Shown here in pieces: positions 41,545-51,195 of a stretch of DNA of 64,000 nucleotides; the first letter of the stretch is position 1, and each line of letters opens with the position of its first letter. Position numbers and translations under genes: made by a program. The notes beneath the pieces were generated by a model. The model worked only from the letters and a program-made list of their open reading frames with translations, did not search any database and was not told where the DNA came from. Source of the stretch: an uncultured Bacteroides sp. (GTDB lineage: Bacteria; Bacteroidota; Bacteroidia; Bacteroidales; Bacteroidaceae); the NCBI GenBank assembly GCA_947574505.1, contig CANPJW010000004.1, positions 1-64,000 of the forward strand. Direction: 5' to 3'.

Positions 41545-43473
41545 ATGAAAAAAATAACATTATTCTTCATGTCCCTGCTGACTGTCCTTGCTTTTGCAGC
41601 TTGCTCCGACGGGTTGGACAATATCGAATACGATAGAAACAGCGGTATAACCATAGCCACCGCCCAAGTCACTGCAACCACAGGTACCTCGCTGACTGTC
41701 ACTGCATCGGCCACCGGCAATATCGACCAGATAGTCAAGAAAGGCTTTTGCTACAGCGTCAATGCTCAGAATCCAACCATCAAAGATAACATAGTAGAGG
41801 CCGACGAGAATTTCAGTGCCACGATTTCCGGCTTGACAGGCAATACCTCTTACTATATCCGTGCTTATGTCTACGGTAACAGCCGTTATACCTACTCGGA
41901 TGCGTTCACTGCAACCACAGAAAGCCAAAGTCTTGACGAACAGCTCCAAAACTACGTAGCACCCGCCTATGAGGACAACTACGTGGACATAGCTGCCTGG
42001 AGCAACCGCAATCAATGGAACCTAGCCAACGTTCATGACCCCACAGTGATGAAAGCGGATGACGGATATTATTATATGTATCAAACAGACGCCTCCTATG
42101 GAAATGCACACAGTGGAAACGGACACTTCCATGCACGTCGTTCCAAGGACCTAGTCAACTGGGAATACCTCGGAGCAACCATGAGCGAAACTCCCCCGGC
42201 ATGGATTAAAGAAAAACTAAACGCATATCGACAGGAAATGGGTTTAGAGCCAATTGACAATCCTTCTTACGGATATTGGGCACCGGTGGCACGAAAAGTA
42301 TCCACAGGCAAGTATCGTATGTATTACTCTATCGTTATAACCAACTATATCAAAACCGGTAAGCCGGAAATTGAAAACAATGGAAACTTCGACAATTCAT
42401 GGACAGAACGTGCCTTTATCGGATTAATGGAAACTTCCGATCCGGCAAGCAATATATGGGAAGATAAAGGTTATGTAGTATGTTCAGCCAGTGACAAAGG
42501 AATGACGGATTACGGACGTAGCAGTACGGGCGATTGGAATGCATATTTTAAAATCAATGCAATCGACCCTACCTATATTATAACTACCAATAATGAACAT
42601 TGGTTGATCTATGGTTCATGGCATAGTGGTATCGCTGCTTTGCAACTAAATCCGGAAGATGGCAAGCCACTAAATGCTTTAGGCAAACCTTGGAATATTA
42701 CGGGAGATGATAACTCCGGCTATGGAAAAATCATAGCCAAACGTGGTAGCAGCCGCTGGCAAGCATCTGAAGGACCGGAAATTATTTATCGCAACGGTTA
42801 TTATTATCTTTTCCTGGCTTATGGCACATTATCAGTAGAATACAACACACGTGTTTGCCGTTCTGCCAACATTGACGGACCTTATGTAGATATAGACGGA
42901 AACTCTGCCATGGGTAACAGTGAACTATATCCGATACTGACTGCCCCTTACAAGTTCAATAATAGCTACGGTTGGGTAGGTATCTCTCACTGTGGTATAT
43001 TCGATGATGGAGAAGACAACTGGTATTATGCCTCTCAAGGGCGTTTTCCTGTGAATGTAGGTGGCAATGAATACTCAAACGCTATCATGATGGGACATGT
43101 CCGCAGTATCCGTTGGGATGTCAATGGTTGGCCTCTCGTTATGCCCGAAAGATACGGAGCAGTGCCACAAGTGCCTATCACAGAAGCTGAAATAGCAGGA
43201 GATTGGGAACATTTAGCATTAACAACCAATACAGGCAACCAAAAAACTTCTGAGACAATGACTTATGACCTCAGTACTCATAAAATAACTTCCGGTAGCT
43301 GGAAAAGTGCCACATGGACATTTGATGAAGCTACCCAAACAATAACCACAAGCACCGGAGTCGTACTTTACCTGCAACGCGAAGTAGACTGGGAAACAAC
43401 TCCCAGGACACATACCATCGTTTATGCTGCCCATGGTACACAAAAGACTTATTGGGGAAAGAAAATCCACTAA
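41545..43473 (+). CDS. GH43 endo-arabinanase-type lipoprotein with N-terminal Fn3-like and C-terminal lipocalin-like domain
   Basis: Lipobox LAFAAC; NVHDPTVMKADDGYYYMYQTDA; NAIDPTYIITTNNEHWLIYGSWHSG; EGPEIIYRNGYYYLFLAYG. Confidence 0.92.
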   Translation: MKKITLFFMSLLTVLAFAACSDGLDNIEYDRNSGITIATAQVTATTGTSLTVTASATGNIDQIVKKGFCYSVNAQNPTIKDNIVEADENFSATISGLTGNTSYYIRAYVYGNSRYTYSDAFTATTESQSLDEQLQNYVAPAYEDNYVDIAAWSNRNQWNLANVHDPTVMKADDGYYYMYQTDASYGNAHSGNGHFHARRSKDLVNWEYLGATMSETPPAWIKEKLNAYRQEMGLEPIDNPSYGYWAPVARKVSTGKYRMYYSIVITNYIKTGKPEIENNGNFDNSWTERAFIGLMETSDPASNIWEDKGYVVCSASDKGMTDYGRSSTGDWNAYFKINAIDPTYIITTNNEHWLIYGSWHSGIAALQLNPEDGKPLNALGKPWNITGDDNSGYGKIIAKRGSSRWQASEGPEIIYRNGYYYLFLAYGTLSVEYNTRVCRSANIDGPYVDIDGNSAMGNSELYPILTAPYKFNNSYGWVGISHCGIFDDGEDNWYYASQGRFPVNVGGNEYSNAIMMGHVRSIRWDVNGWPLVMPERYGAVPQVPITEAEIAGDWEHLALTTNTGNQKTSETMTYDLSTHKITSGSWKSATWTFDEATQTITTSTGVVLYLQREVDWETTPRTHTIVYAAHGTQKTYWGKKIH

Positions 43474-43495
43474 ACGCTCATTGATAATCTTCAAG

Positions 43496-43532
43496 AAACT
43501 GCTTCCGGAATTTTGATAACCGGAAGCAGTTT
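43496..43532 (+). terminator. Rho-independent terminator closing the PUL operon
   Basis: 13-bp stem aaactgcttccgg / ccggaagcagttt followed by T tract. Confidence 0.85.
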
Positions 43533-43562
43533 TTTCTCTTTTATGCTGCATAACATATAAGA

Positions 43563-43601
43563 GTGTATTTGACACACCAAACTAAAGTGTTACTTTTACA
43601 C
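43563..43601. promoter_or_regulatory. Candidate AraR-type operator region: GTGTATTTGACAC and GTGTTACTTTTACAC
   Basis: Two GTGT-N5/N7-ACAC dyads 24 bp apart upstream of the mutarotase operon. Confidence 0.45.
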
Positions 43602-43645
43602 CCAAATTAAGATAAGAATCTCATTTACATAAAAAAAATAAAGCC

Positions 43646-44785
43646 ATGAAAAAACATTTTCTACTTGCAGGAATTGTAGCGCTGATGCTGTCAGCATGCA
43701 ACAACAAGCCGGCTTCCGAGCTGACTTTATCCGGTCTTGACCCGGTAAATTTTCAAACAGAAGTGAACAATGCCCAAACGAATCTTTATACATTAAAGAA
43801 TAAGGCAGGTATGGAAGTATGCATCACTAACTTCGGGGGACGCATCGTGTCTATCATGGTGCCGGACAAAAACGGAAAGATGCAGGATGTAGTTTTAGGT
43901 TTTGACAGCATTGCTGATTATATTAATGTACCAAGCGATTTCGGCGCTTCTATCGGACGTTATGCCAACCGTATCAATCAGGGACGTTTTGTCTTAGACG
44001 GTGACACTATCCAGTTGCCGCAAAATAATTTCGGCCACTGTCTGCACGGCGGTCCGAAAGGCTGGCAATATCAGGTTTATGAGGCCAACCTTATTGACCC
44101 TATGACATTGGAACTGACCCGTATTTCACCCGATGGTGACGAAAACTTCCCGGGCAATGTTACAGCTAAAGTGACTTACCAACTGACCGAAGACAACGCT
44201 ATCGACATTAAATATAGCGCTACTACTGATAAAAAGACGATTATCAACATGACCAACCACTCTTACTTCAACCTGGCAGGTAATCCGTCAAAAGCTTCAA
44301 CTGATAATATCATGTATGTAAACGCAGACTACTACACTCCAGTAGACAGTACCTTTATGACAACAGGCGAAATAGCCCCGGTAAAAGACACTCCTATGGA
44401 CTTCACCACTCCAAAAGCAGTAGGACAGGAAATCAACAACTACGATTTCGTCCAGTTGAAGAACGGAAACGGATATGACCATAACTGGGTACTGAACACG
44501 AAAGGCGACATTTCTCAGGTAGCAGCCAGACTGACTTCTCCTGAAAGCGGCATTACCCTGGAAATCTATACCAACGAACCGGGTATCCAGGTTTATACAG
44601 GCAACTTCCTTGACGGAACCGTAACCGGCAAGAAAGGTATCGTCTACAACCAACGTGCTTCGGTATGTCTGGAAACACAGCACTATCCTGACAGTCCCAA
44701 CAAGGCAGACTGGCCTTCAGTGGTTTTGGAACCGGGACAAACATACAACAGCGAATGTATTTTTAAATTCTCAGTAGAGAAATAA
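43646..44785 (+). CDS. Secreted aldose 1-epimerase lipoprotein (arabinose mutarotase)
   Basis: Lipobox LMLSAC; GMEVCITNFGGRIVSIMVPDKNGKM; GHCLHGGPKGWQYQVY; second paralogue in the window. Confidence 0.9.
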   Translation: MKKHFLLAGIVALMLSACNNKPASELTLSGLDPVNFQTEVNNAQTNLYTLKNKAGMEVCITNFGGRIVSIMVPDKNGKMQDVVLGFDSIADYINVPSDFGASIGRYANRINQGRFVLDGDTIQLPQNNFGHCLHGGPKGWQYQVYEANLIDPMTLELTRISPDGDENFPGNVTAKVTYQLTEDNAIDIKYSATTDKKTIINMTNHSYFNLAGNPSKASTDNIMYVNADYYTPVDSTFMTTGEIAPVKDTPMDFTTPKAVGQEINNYDFVQLKNGNGYDHNWVLNTKGDISQVAARLTSPESGITLEIYTNEPGIQVYTGNFLDGTVTGKKGIVYNQRASVCLETQHYPDSPNKADWPSVVLEPGQTYNSECIFKFSVEK

Positions 44786-44810
44786 TATTAACTTATAAAT
44801 CATATTTATT

Positions 44811-46505
44811 GTGGAAGCATTAGATTGGGTAGTAATTGGAGTCTTCTTTTTGGCTCTAATCGGTATTATCGTCTGGGTAGTCAAGCAAAAACAAAATGAC
44901 TCGGCAGATTATTTCTTAGGCGGACGCGACGCGACATGGATCGCAATCGGCGCCTCTATCTTTGCATCAAACATCGGTTCGGAACATTTAATCGGACTGG
45001 CGGGAGCCGGAGCATCCAGCGGTATGGCTATGGCACACTGGGAAATCCAAGGATGGATGATTTTGATTTTGGGATGGGTATTCGTTCCTTTCTATACACG
45101 AAGCATGGTATATACGATGCCTGAATTCCTGGAACGCCGTTATAATCCTCAGTCACGTACCATCTTGTCAGTAATTTCTTTAGTAAGTTACGTATTGACT
45201 AAAGTGGCTGTTACCGTATATGCCGGTGGCCTGGTATTCCAACAGGTATTCGGCATCAAAGAACTTTGGGGAATCGACTTCTTCTGGATTGCAGCAATCG
45301 GTCTGGTACTCCTGACTGCACTTTATACAATCTTCGGTGGTATGAAATCGGTATTGTACACTTCTGTGTTACAGACTCCTATCCTTCTGTTAGGTTCATT
45401 AATCATCCTTGTGCTTGGTTTCAAAGAACTCGGTGGATGGGACGAAATGATGAGAGTTTGTGGTGCTGTAACCGTAAATGATTACGGTGATACAATGACT
45501 AACCTCATTCGCAGTAATGATGATGCAAACTTCCCCTGGCTGGGTGCTTTGATCGGTTCTGCTATTATCGGTTTCTGGTACTGGTGTACTGACCAGTTTA
45601 TCGTACAACGTGTACTTTCCGGAAAGAATGAGACAGAAGCACGCCGCGGTACTATCTTCGGCGCTTACCTGAAACTGTTGCCTGTATTTCTGTTCCTGAT
45701 TCCGGGTATGATTGCTTTTGCTTTACATCAGAAATATATCGGTGCCGGTGGTGAAGGTTTCCTTCCGATGCTCGCGAACGGCAATGCAAATGCCGATGCA
45801 GCTTTCCCGACATTAGTAGCTAAATTACTTCCTGCCGGTGTGAAAGGTTTGGTAGTATGTGGTATTCTTGCCGCTCTGATGAGTTCTTTGGCTTCTTTGT
45901 TTAACTCATCTGCCATGTTGTTTACAATCGACTTCTACAAGCGTTTCAGACCGGAAACGCCAGAAAAGAAACTGGTAGGTATCGGTCAGATTGCAACGGT
46001 TGTTATCGTAATTTTGGGTATTCTTTGGATTCCCATCATGCGTAGCGTTGGCGATGTACTTTACACATATTTGCAGGATGTTCAGTCTGTACTGGCTCCG
46101 GGTATTGCCGCAGCTTTTTTATTGGGTATCTGCTGGAAACGTACTTCCGCCCAAGGTGGTATGTGGGGATTGATTTCGGGTATGGTGATTGGTTTAACCC
46201 GTTTGGGGGCTAAAGTATATTACAGTAATGCCAGCGAAGTAGCAGACTCTACATTCAAATATTTGTTCTACGATATGAACTGGTTGTTCTTCTGCGGATG
46301 GATGTTCCTGTTCTGTATCATCGTAGTAATTGTAGTCAGCTTGACAACAGAAGCCCCGACGACCGAAAAAATCCAAGGACTGGTATTCGGTACGGCTACC
46401 AAAGAACAAAAAGCGGCTACACGTGCAAGCTGGAATTACTGGGATATTATCCATACAATTATTATCCTGGCTATCACAGGTGCATTCTACTGGTATTTCT
46501 GGTAA
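44811..46505 (+). CDS. Sodium:solute symporter family (SSS) sugar transporter, GTG start
   Basis: 564 aa, multi-TM; DSADYFLGGRDATWIAIGASIFASNIGSEHLIGLAG; GTG at 44811. Confidence 0.93.
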   Translation: MEALDWVVIGVFFLALIGIIVWVVKQKQNDSADYFLGGRDATWIAIGASIFASNIGSEHLIGLAGAGASSGMAMAHWEIQGWMILILGWVFVPFYTRSMVYTMPEFLERRYNPQSRTILSVISLVSYVLTKVAVTVYAGGLVFQQVFGIKELWGIDFFWIAAIGLVLLTALYTIFGGMKSVLYTSVLQTPILLLGSLIILVLGFKELGGWDEMMRVCGAVTVNDYGDTMTNLIRSNDDANFPWLGALIGSAIIGFWYWCTDQFIVQRVLSGKNETEARRGTIFGAYLKLLPVFLFLIPGMIAFALHQKYIGAGGEGFLPMLANGNANADAAFPTLVAKLLPAGVKGLVVCGILAALMSSLASLFNSSAMLFTIDFYKRFRPETPEKKLVGIGQIATVVIVILGILWIPIMRSVGDVLYTYLQDVQSVLAPGIAAAFLLGICWKRTSAQGGMWGLISGMVIGLTRLGAKVYYSNASEVADSTFKYLFYDMNWLFFCGWMFLFCIIVVIVVSLTTEAPTTEKIQGLVFGTATKEQKAATRASWNYWDIIHTIIILAITGAFYWYFW

Positions 46506-46533
46506 TTAAATAGAAACTCATATTAACAAAATA

Positions 46534-47211
46534 ATGAATAGCTATTATAGCTCGAATCCTACCTTCTATCTTGGTATCGACTGTATTATCTTCGGTTTTA
46601 ACGAAGGCGAATTAAACCTGCTGTTGTTGAAAAGAAATTTTGAACCGGCAATGGGTGAATGGTCATTGATGGGAGGGTTCGTGCAAAACAATGAAAGCGT
46701 GGACGATGCTGCCAAACGTGTACTAGCGGAGCTTACAGGATTGGAAAACGTGTATATGGAACAGGTGGGAACCTTCGGGGCAGTTGACCGCGACCCGGGA
46801 GAACGGGTAATCTCCGTTGCATACTATGCGCTCATCAACATCAATGAATACGACCGGAAACTGGTAAAGAAACACAATGCTTACTGGGTGAATATCAATG
46901 AACTCCCCCAACTGATTTTCGACCATCCCGAAATGGTGGCACAAGCACGGGAGTTAATGAAACAGAAAGCATCTTCCGAGCCAATCGGTTTCAATTTATT
47001 GCCGAAGCTCTTCACTTTGTCCCAATTGCAAAGCCTATATGAAGCCATCTACGGTGAGGAAATGGACAAGCGGAATTTCCGCAAGCGTGTTGCAGGAATG
47101 GACTATGTAGAAAAGACGGACAAAATAGATAAACTGGGGTCCAAGCGCGGTGCAGCCTTGTATAAGTTTAACAGCAAAGTTTACCACAAAGACCCGAAAT
47201 TTAAATTATAA
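46534..47211 (+). CDS. araR: Nudix-domain/winged-helix transcriptional regulator (AraR type)
   Basis: Nudix-like fold without intact Nudix box ([24 protein letters not shown]); C-terminal wHTH; first gene ahead of araD-araA. Confidence 0.85.
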   Translation: MNSYYSSNPTFYLGIDCIIFGFNEGELNLLLLKRNFEPAMGEWSLMGGFVQNNESVDDAAKRVLAELTGLENVYMEQVGTFGAVDRDPGERVISVAYYALININEYDRKLVKKHNAYWVNINELPQLIFDHPEMVAQARELMKQKASSEPIGFNLLPKLFTLSQLQSLYEAIYGEEMDKRNFRKRVAGMDYVEKTDKIDKLGSKRGAALYKFNSKVYHKDPKFKL

Positions 47212-47216
47212 TCAAT

Positions 47217-47900
47217 ATGCTGGAAGAACTGAAAGAAAAAGTGTTTCATGCCAACCTCGAATTGGTAAAGCATGGATTAGTCATCTTTACCTGGGGAAAT
47301 GTTTCTGCCATCGACCGTGAAAGCGGGCTGGTAGTAATCAAGCCCAGTGGTGTAAGTTATGATGATATGAAAGCAGAAGATATGGTAGTAGTGGATTTAG
47401 AAGGCAAAGTCGTCGAAGGACGGCTGAAGCCTTCCTCAGATACTCCCACTCATGTAGTACTCTACAAAGCATTCCCGGAAATCGGCGGAGTGGTACACAC
47501 CCACTCTACTTATGCGACAGCTTGGGCACAGGCCGGTTGTGACATTCCGAATATCGGAACGACCCATGCTGATTATTTCCATGACGCCATCCCCTGCACG
47601 GCAGACATGACGGAAGCGGAAGTGAAGGGTGCCTACGAACTAGAAACCGGAAATGTGATTGTGAAACGTTTCGAAGGATTGAATCCCGTACATACGCCGG
47701 GAGTTCTGGTGAAGAACCACGGTCCTTTCTCCTGGGGGAAAGACGCCCATGATGCAGTGCACAATGCTGTAGTGATGGAGCAGGTAGCCAAGATGGCAAG
47801 CATTGCTTATGCCGTCAATCCGAACTTGACAATGAACCCGCTGCTGGTGGAAAAACATTTCAGCCGCAAACATGGTCCGAACGCTTATTACGGACAATAA
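47217..47900 (+). CDS. araD: L-ribulose-5-phosphate 4-epimerase
   Basis: [41 protein letters not shown]; aldolase class II. Confidence 0.95.
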   Translation: MLEELKEKVFHANLELVKHGLVIFTWGNVSAIDRESGLVVIKPSGVSYDDMKAEDMVVVDLEGKVVEGRLKPSSDTPTHVVLYKAFPEIGGVVHTHSTYATAWAQAGCDIPNIGTTHADYFHDAIPCTADMTEAEVKGAYELETGNVIVKRFEGLNPVHTPGVLVKNHGPFSWGKDAHDAVHNAVVMEQVAKMASIAYAVNPNLTMNPLLVEKHFSRKHGPNAYYGQ

Positions 47901-47937
47901 ATAATGAAAGATTAACAACTTAAAATTGAATAAAGAT

Positions 47938-49464
47938 ATGAACGCATTTGACCAATATGAAGTATGGTTCGTAACAGGAGCACAGCTCTTGTACGGAGGT
48001 GACGCAGTAATCGCAGTAGACGCACACTCTAATGAAATGGTAAACGGACTGAATGAATCCGGCAAACTTCCTGTAAAAGTGGTATATAAAGGAACGGCAA
48101 ACTCTTCCAAAGAGGTGGAAACTGTTTTCAAAGCTGCAAATAACGATGATAAATGTATCGGTGTCATCACTTGGATGCATACTTTCTCTCCTGCCAAAAT
48201 GTGGATTCATGGCTTGCAACAACTGAAGAAACCGTTGCTGCACCTGCACACTCAGTTCAACAAGGAAATCCCCTGGGATACAATGGACATGGATTTCATG
48301 AACCTTAACCAGTCTGCCCACGGCGACCGTGAATTCGGACACATCTGTACCCGTATGCGTATCCGCCGCAAAGTAGTGGTAGGTTACTGGAAAGAAGAAG
48401 AAACACAGCATAAGATTGCCGTTTGGATGCGCGTTTGCGCTGGTTGGGCAGATTCTCAGGATATGCTGATTATCCGCTTTGGTGACCAGATGAACAATGT
48501 AGCCGTAACCGATGGTGACAAAGTGGAAGCTGAACAACGCATGGGTTATCACGTAGACTACTGTCCGGTAAGCGAACTGATGGAATATCACAAAGAAATC
48601 AAGAATGAAGATGTAGATACATTGGTAGCTACCTACTTCCAGGAATACGATCACGATGCTTCTTTAGAAGACAAATCGACCGAAGCTTATCAGAAAGTAT
48701 GGAATGCCGCTAAAGCAGAACTTGCCATCCGTGCCATTCTGAAAGCTAAAGGCGCTAAAGGATTCACTACCAACTTCGACGATTTGGGCGACATCGAACA
48801 CAATGGTTTTGACCAGATTCCGGGATTAGCTTCCCAACGCCTGATGGCGGAAGGCTACGGATTCGGTGCCGAAGGCGACTGGAAATCAGCCGCTCTTTAC
48901 CGTACTGTATGGGTAATGAACCAAGGACTTCCGAAAGGCTGCTCATTCCTTGAAGATTATACACTGAACTTCGACGGCGCCAACAGTTCTATCCTGCAAT
49001 CACACATGTTGGAAATCTGCCCGCTTATCGCTGCCAACAAACCTCGTCTGGAAGTACACTTCCTCGGTATTGGTATTCGTAAGAGCCAGACTGCACGTCT
49101 TGTATTTACCTCAAAAGTAGGTACAGGCTGCACCGCTACGATAGTAGATATGGGCAACCGTTTCCGTCTGATTGTAAACGACGTAGAATGTATTGAGCCG
49201 AAACCGCTGCCTAAGTTGCCGGTTGCTTCCGCTCTTTGGATTCCGATGCCTAACCTTGAAGTAGGTGCAGGTGCATGGATTCTGGCAGGTGGTACTCACC
49301 ACTCTTGCTTCTCTTACGACCTGACAGCCGAATACTGGGAAGATTATGCGGAAATTGCAGGCATCGAAATGGTACATATCAACAAAGATACTACTATCAG
49401 TTGCTTCAAGAAAGAACTGCGCATGAACGAGGTGTATTACATGCTGAATAAGGCGCTTTGCTAA
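47938..49464 (+). CDS. araA: L-arabinose isomerase (ATG start 12 nt inside the track's TTG start)
   Basis: EVWFVTGAQLLYGGDAV; GVITWMHTFSPAKMWI; HLHTQFN. Confidence 0.97.
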   Translation: MNAFDQYEVWFVTGAQLLYGGDAVIAVDAHSNEMVNGLNESGKLPVKVVYKGTANSSKEVETVFKAANNDDKCIGVITWMHTFSPAKMWIHGLQQLKKPLLHLHTQFNKEIPWDTMDMDFMNLNQSAHGDREFGHICTRMRIRRKVVVGYWKEEETQHKIAVWMRVCAGWADSQDMLIIRFGDQMNNVAVTDGDKVEAEQRMGYHVDYCPVSELMEYHKEIKNEDVDTLVATYFQEYDHDASLEDKSTEAYQKVWNAAKAELAIRAILKAKGAKGFTTNFDDLGDIEHNGFDQIPGLASQRLMAEGYGFGAEGDWKSAALYRTVWVMNQGLPKGCSFLEDYTLNFDGANSSILQSHMLEICPLIAANKPRLEVHFLGIGIRKSQTARLVFTSKVGTGCTATIVDMGNRFRLIVNDVECIEPKPLPKLPVASALWIPMPNLEVGAGAWILAGGTHHSCFSYDLTAEYWEDYAEIAGIEMVHINKDTTISCFKKELRMNEVYYMLNKALC

Positions 49465-49486
49465 ACCTTAAAATATTGATTTCAAC

Positions 49487-51085
49487 ATGAAATTAGATGC
49501 AAAATCAACAATCGAGACAGGCAAAGCCATTCTGGGTATAGAACTCGGTTCAACGCGAATAAAAGCAGTTTTGATTGACCAGGAAAACAAACCAATCGCT
49601 CAAGGCAGCCACACATGGGAGAACCAGTTGGTAGACGGGCTTTGGACTTATAGCATTGAAGCCATCTGGTCAGGTTTGCAAGATTGCTATGCCGACCTTC
49701 GTTCCAATATTAAGAACTTATACGGTGACGTGGAAATCGAGAACCTGGCAGCTATCGGTGTCAGTGCCATGATGCACGGTTATATGCCGTTTAATGAAAA
49801 AGAAGAAATACTCGTGCCATTCCGTACTTGGAGAAACACTAATACAGGTCGAGCAGCGGCAGCCTTGTCCGAACTATTTGTCTACAACATTCCTCTGAGA
49901 TGGAGCATTTCACATTTGTATCAGGCTATCCTGGACAATGAAGCACATGTCAAAGACATCAAATTCCTGACAACCCTTGCAGGTTATGTGCATTGGCAGC
50001 TAACTGGCGAAAAGGTATTGGGTATCGGTGACGCATCGGGTATGCTCCCTATCGATCCGACAACCCATAACTATTCGGCTGAAATGGTGGCTAAGTTCGA
50101 TAATCTGATTGCTCCGAAAGAATATAGCTGGAAGCTGGAAGATATTCTGCCTAAAGTATTGTCGGCAGGTGAAAATGCCGGTGTCCTCACTCCGGAAGGA
50201 AGTAAAATGCTCGATGCATCGGGTCATTTGAAGGCAGGAATACCGGTTTGTCCGCCGGAAGGAGACGCAGGAACTGGCATGGTTGCAACCAATGCCGTCA
50301 AGCAGCGTACAGGAAACGTATCGGCAGGTACTTCCTCATTCTCTATGATTGTATTGGAGAAAGAATTATCGAAGCCATACGAGATGATTGACATGGTTAC
50401 GACTCCTGACGGAAGTCCTGTAGCTATGGTACATTGCAATAACTGTACGTCCGACCTCAATGCGTGGGTTAACCTGTTCAAAGAATACCAGGAACTTTTG
50501 GGCATCCCTGTAAATATGGATGAAATTTACAGCAAGCTCTACAATATTGCCCTCACAGGTGATGCCGACTGCGGTGGTCTTCTCTCCTACAATTACATCT
50601 CCGGCGAACCTGTAACGGGTATTGCTGACGGAAGACCGCTATTCGTACGCTCGGCAAATGATAAGTTCAGCCTGGCAAACTTTATGCGGACTCACTTGTA
50701 TGCTTCTGTAGGAGTGCTCAAGATTGGCAACGACATTCTATTCAACGAAGAGAAAGTCAAAGTTGACAGAATTACAGGACACGGCGGATTATTCAAGACC
50801 AAAGGAGTAGGCCAGAGAGTGCTTGCAGCAGCCATCAACTCACCTATTTCCGTAATGGAAACAGCCGGTGAAGGTGGTGCCTGGGGGATTGCCCTGTTAG
50901 GCTCTTACCTCGTGAACAATGAAAAAAAACAATCCCTTGCCGATTTCCTGGACGAAAATGTATTTGTAGGTGACGCCGGTGTCGAAATATCTCCCGTACC
51001 CGAAGATGTAGCCGGTTTTAATGCATACATTGAAAACTACAAGGCTGGATTGCCTATTGAGGAAGCGGCAGCTAAATTCAAATAA
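49487..51085 (+). CDS. araB: FGGY-family carbohydrate kinase (L-ribulokinase role inferred from context)
   Basis: [51 protein letters not shown]; downstream of araDA. Confidence 0.85.
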   Translation: MKLDAKSTIETGKAILGIELGSTRIKAVLIDQENKPIAQGSHTWENQLVDGLWTYSIEAIWSGLQDCYADLRSNIKNLYGDVEIENLAAIGVSAMMHGYMPFNEKEEILVPFRTWRNTNTGRAAAALSELFVYNIPLRWSISHLYQAILDNEAHVKDIKFLTTLAGYVHWQLTGEKVLGIGDASGMLPIDPTTHNYSAEMVAKFDNLIAPKEYSWKLEDILPKVLSAGENAGVLTPEGSKMLDASGHLKAGIPVCPPEGDAGTGMVATNAVKQRTGNVSAGTSSFSMIVLEKELSKPYEMIDMVTTPDGSPVAMVHCNNCTSDLNAWVNLFKEYQELLGIPVNMDEIYSKLYNIALTGDADCGGLLSYNYISGEPVTGIADGRPLFVRSANDKFSLANFMRTHLYASVGVLKIGNDILFNEEKVKVDRITGHGGLFKTKGVGQRVLAAAINSPISVMETAGEGGAWGIALLGSYLVNNEKKQSLADFLDENVFVGDAGVEISPVPEDVAGFNAYIENYKAGLPIEEAAAKFK

Positions 51086-51151
51086 GCCACATCACGAGGC
51101 TTATTCGCTTCTTTCTCAATCATCATTTTAAGTATTAACATAAACTATCCC

Positions 51152-51178
51152 TATCCCCTCTCCGTTTGGAGAGGGATA
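51152..51178. repeat. Hairpin tatccc-ctctcc-gttt-ggagag-ggata
   Basis: Near-perfect stem ahead of the GH127 start codon. Confidence 0.75.
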
Positions 51179-51195
51179 AGGGGAAATCTACCATC

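Noticed and set aside
47920-48654. 244-aa minus-strand ORF opposite araA
   Set aside because: Antisense to a conserved enzyme gene, no family resemblance.
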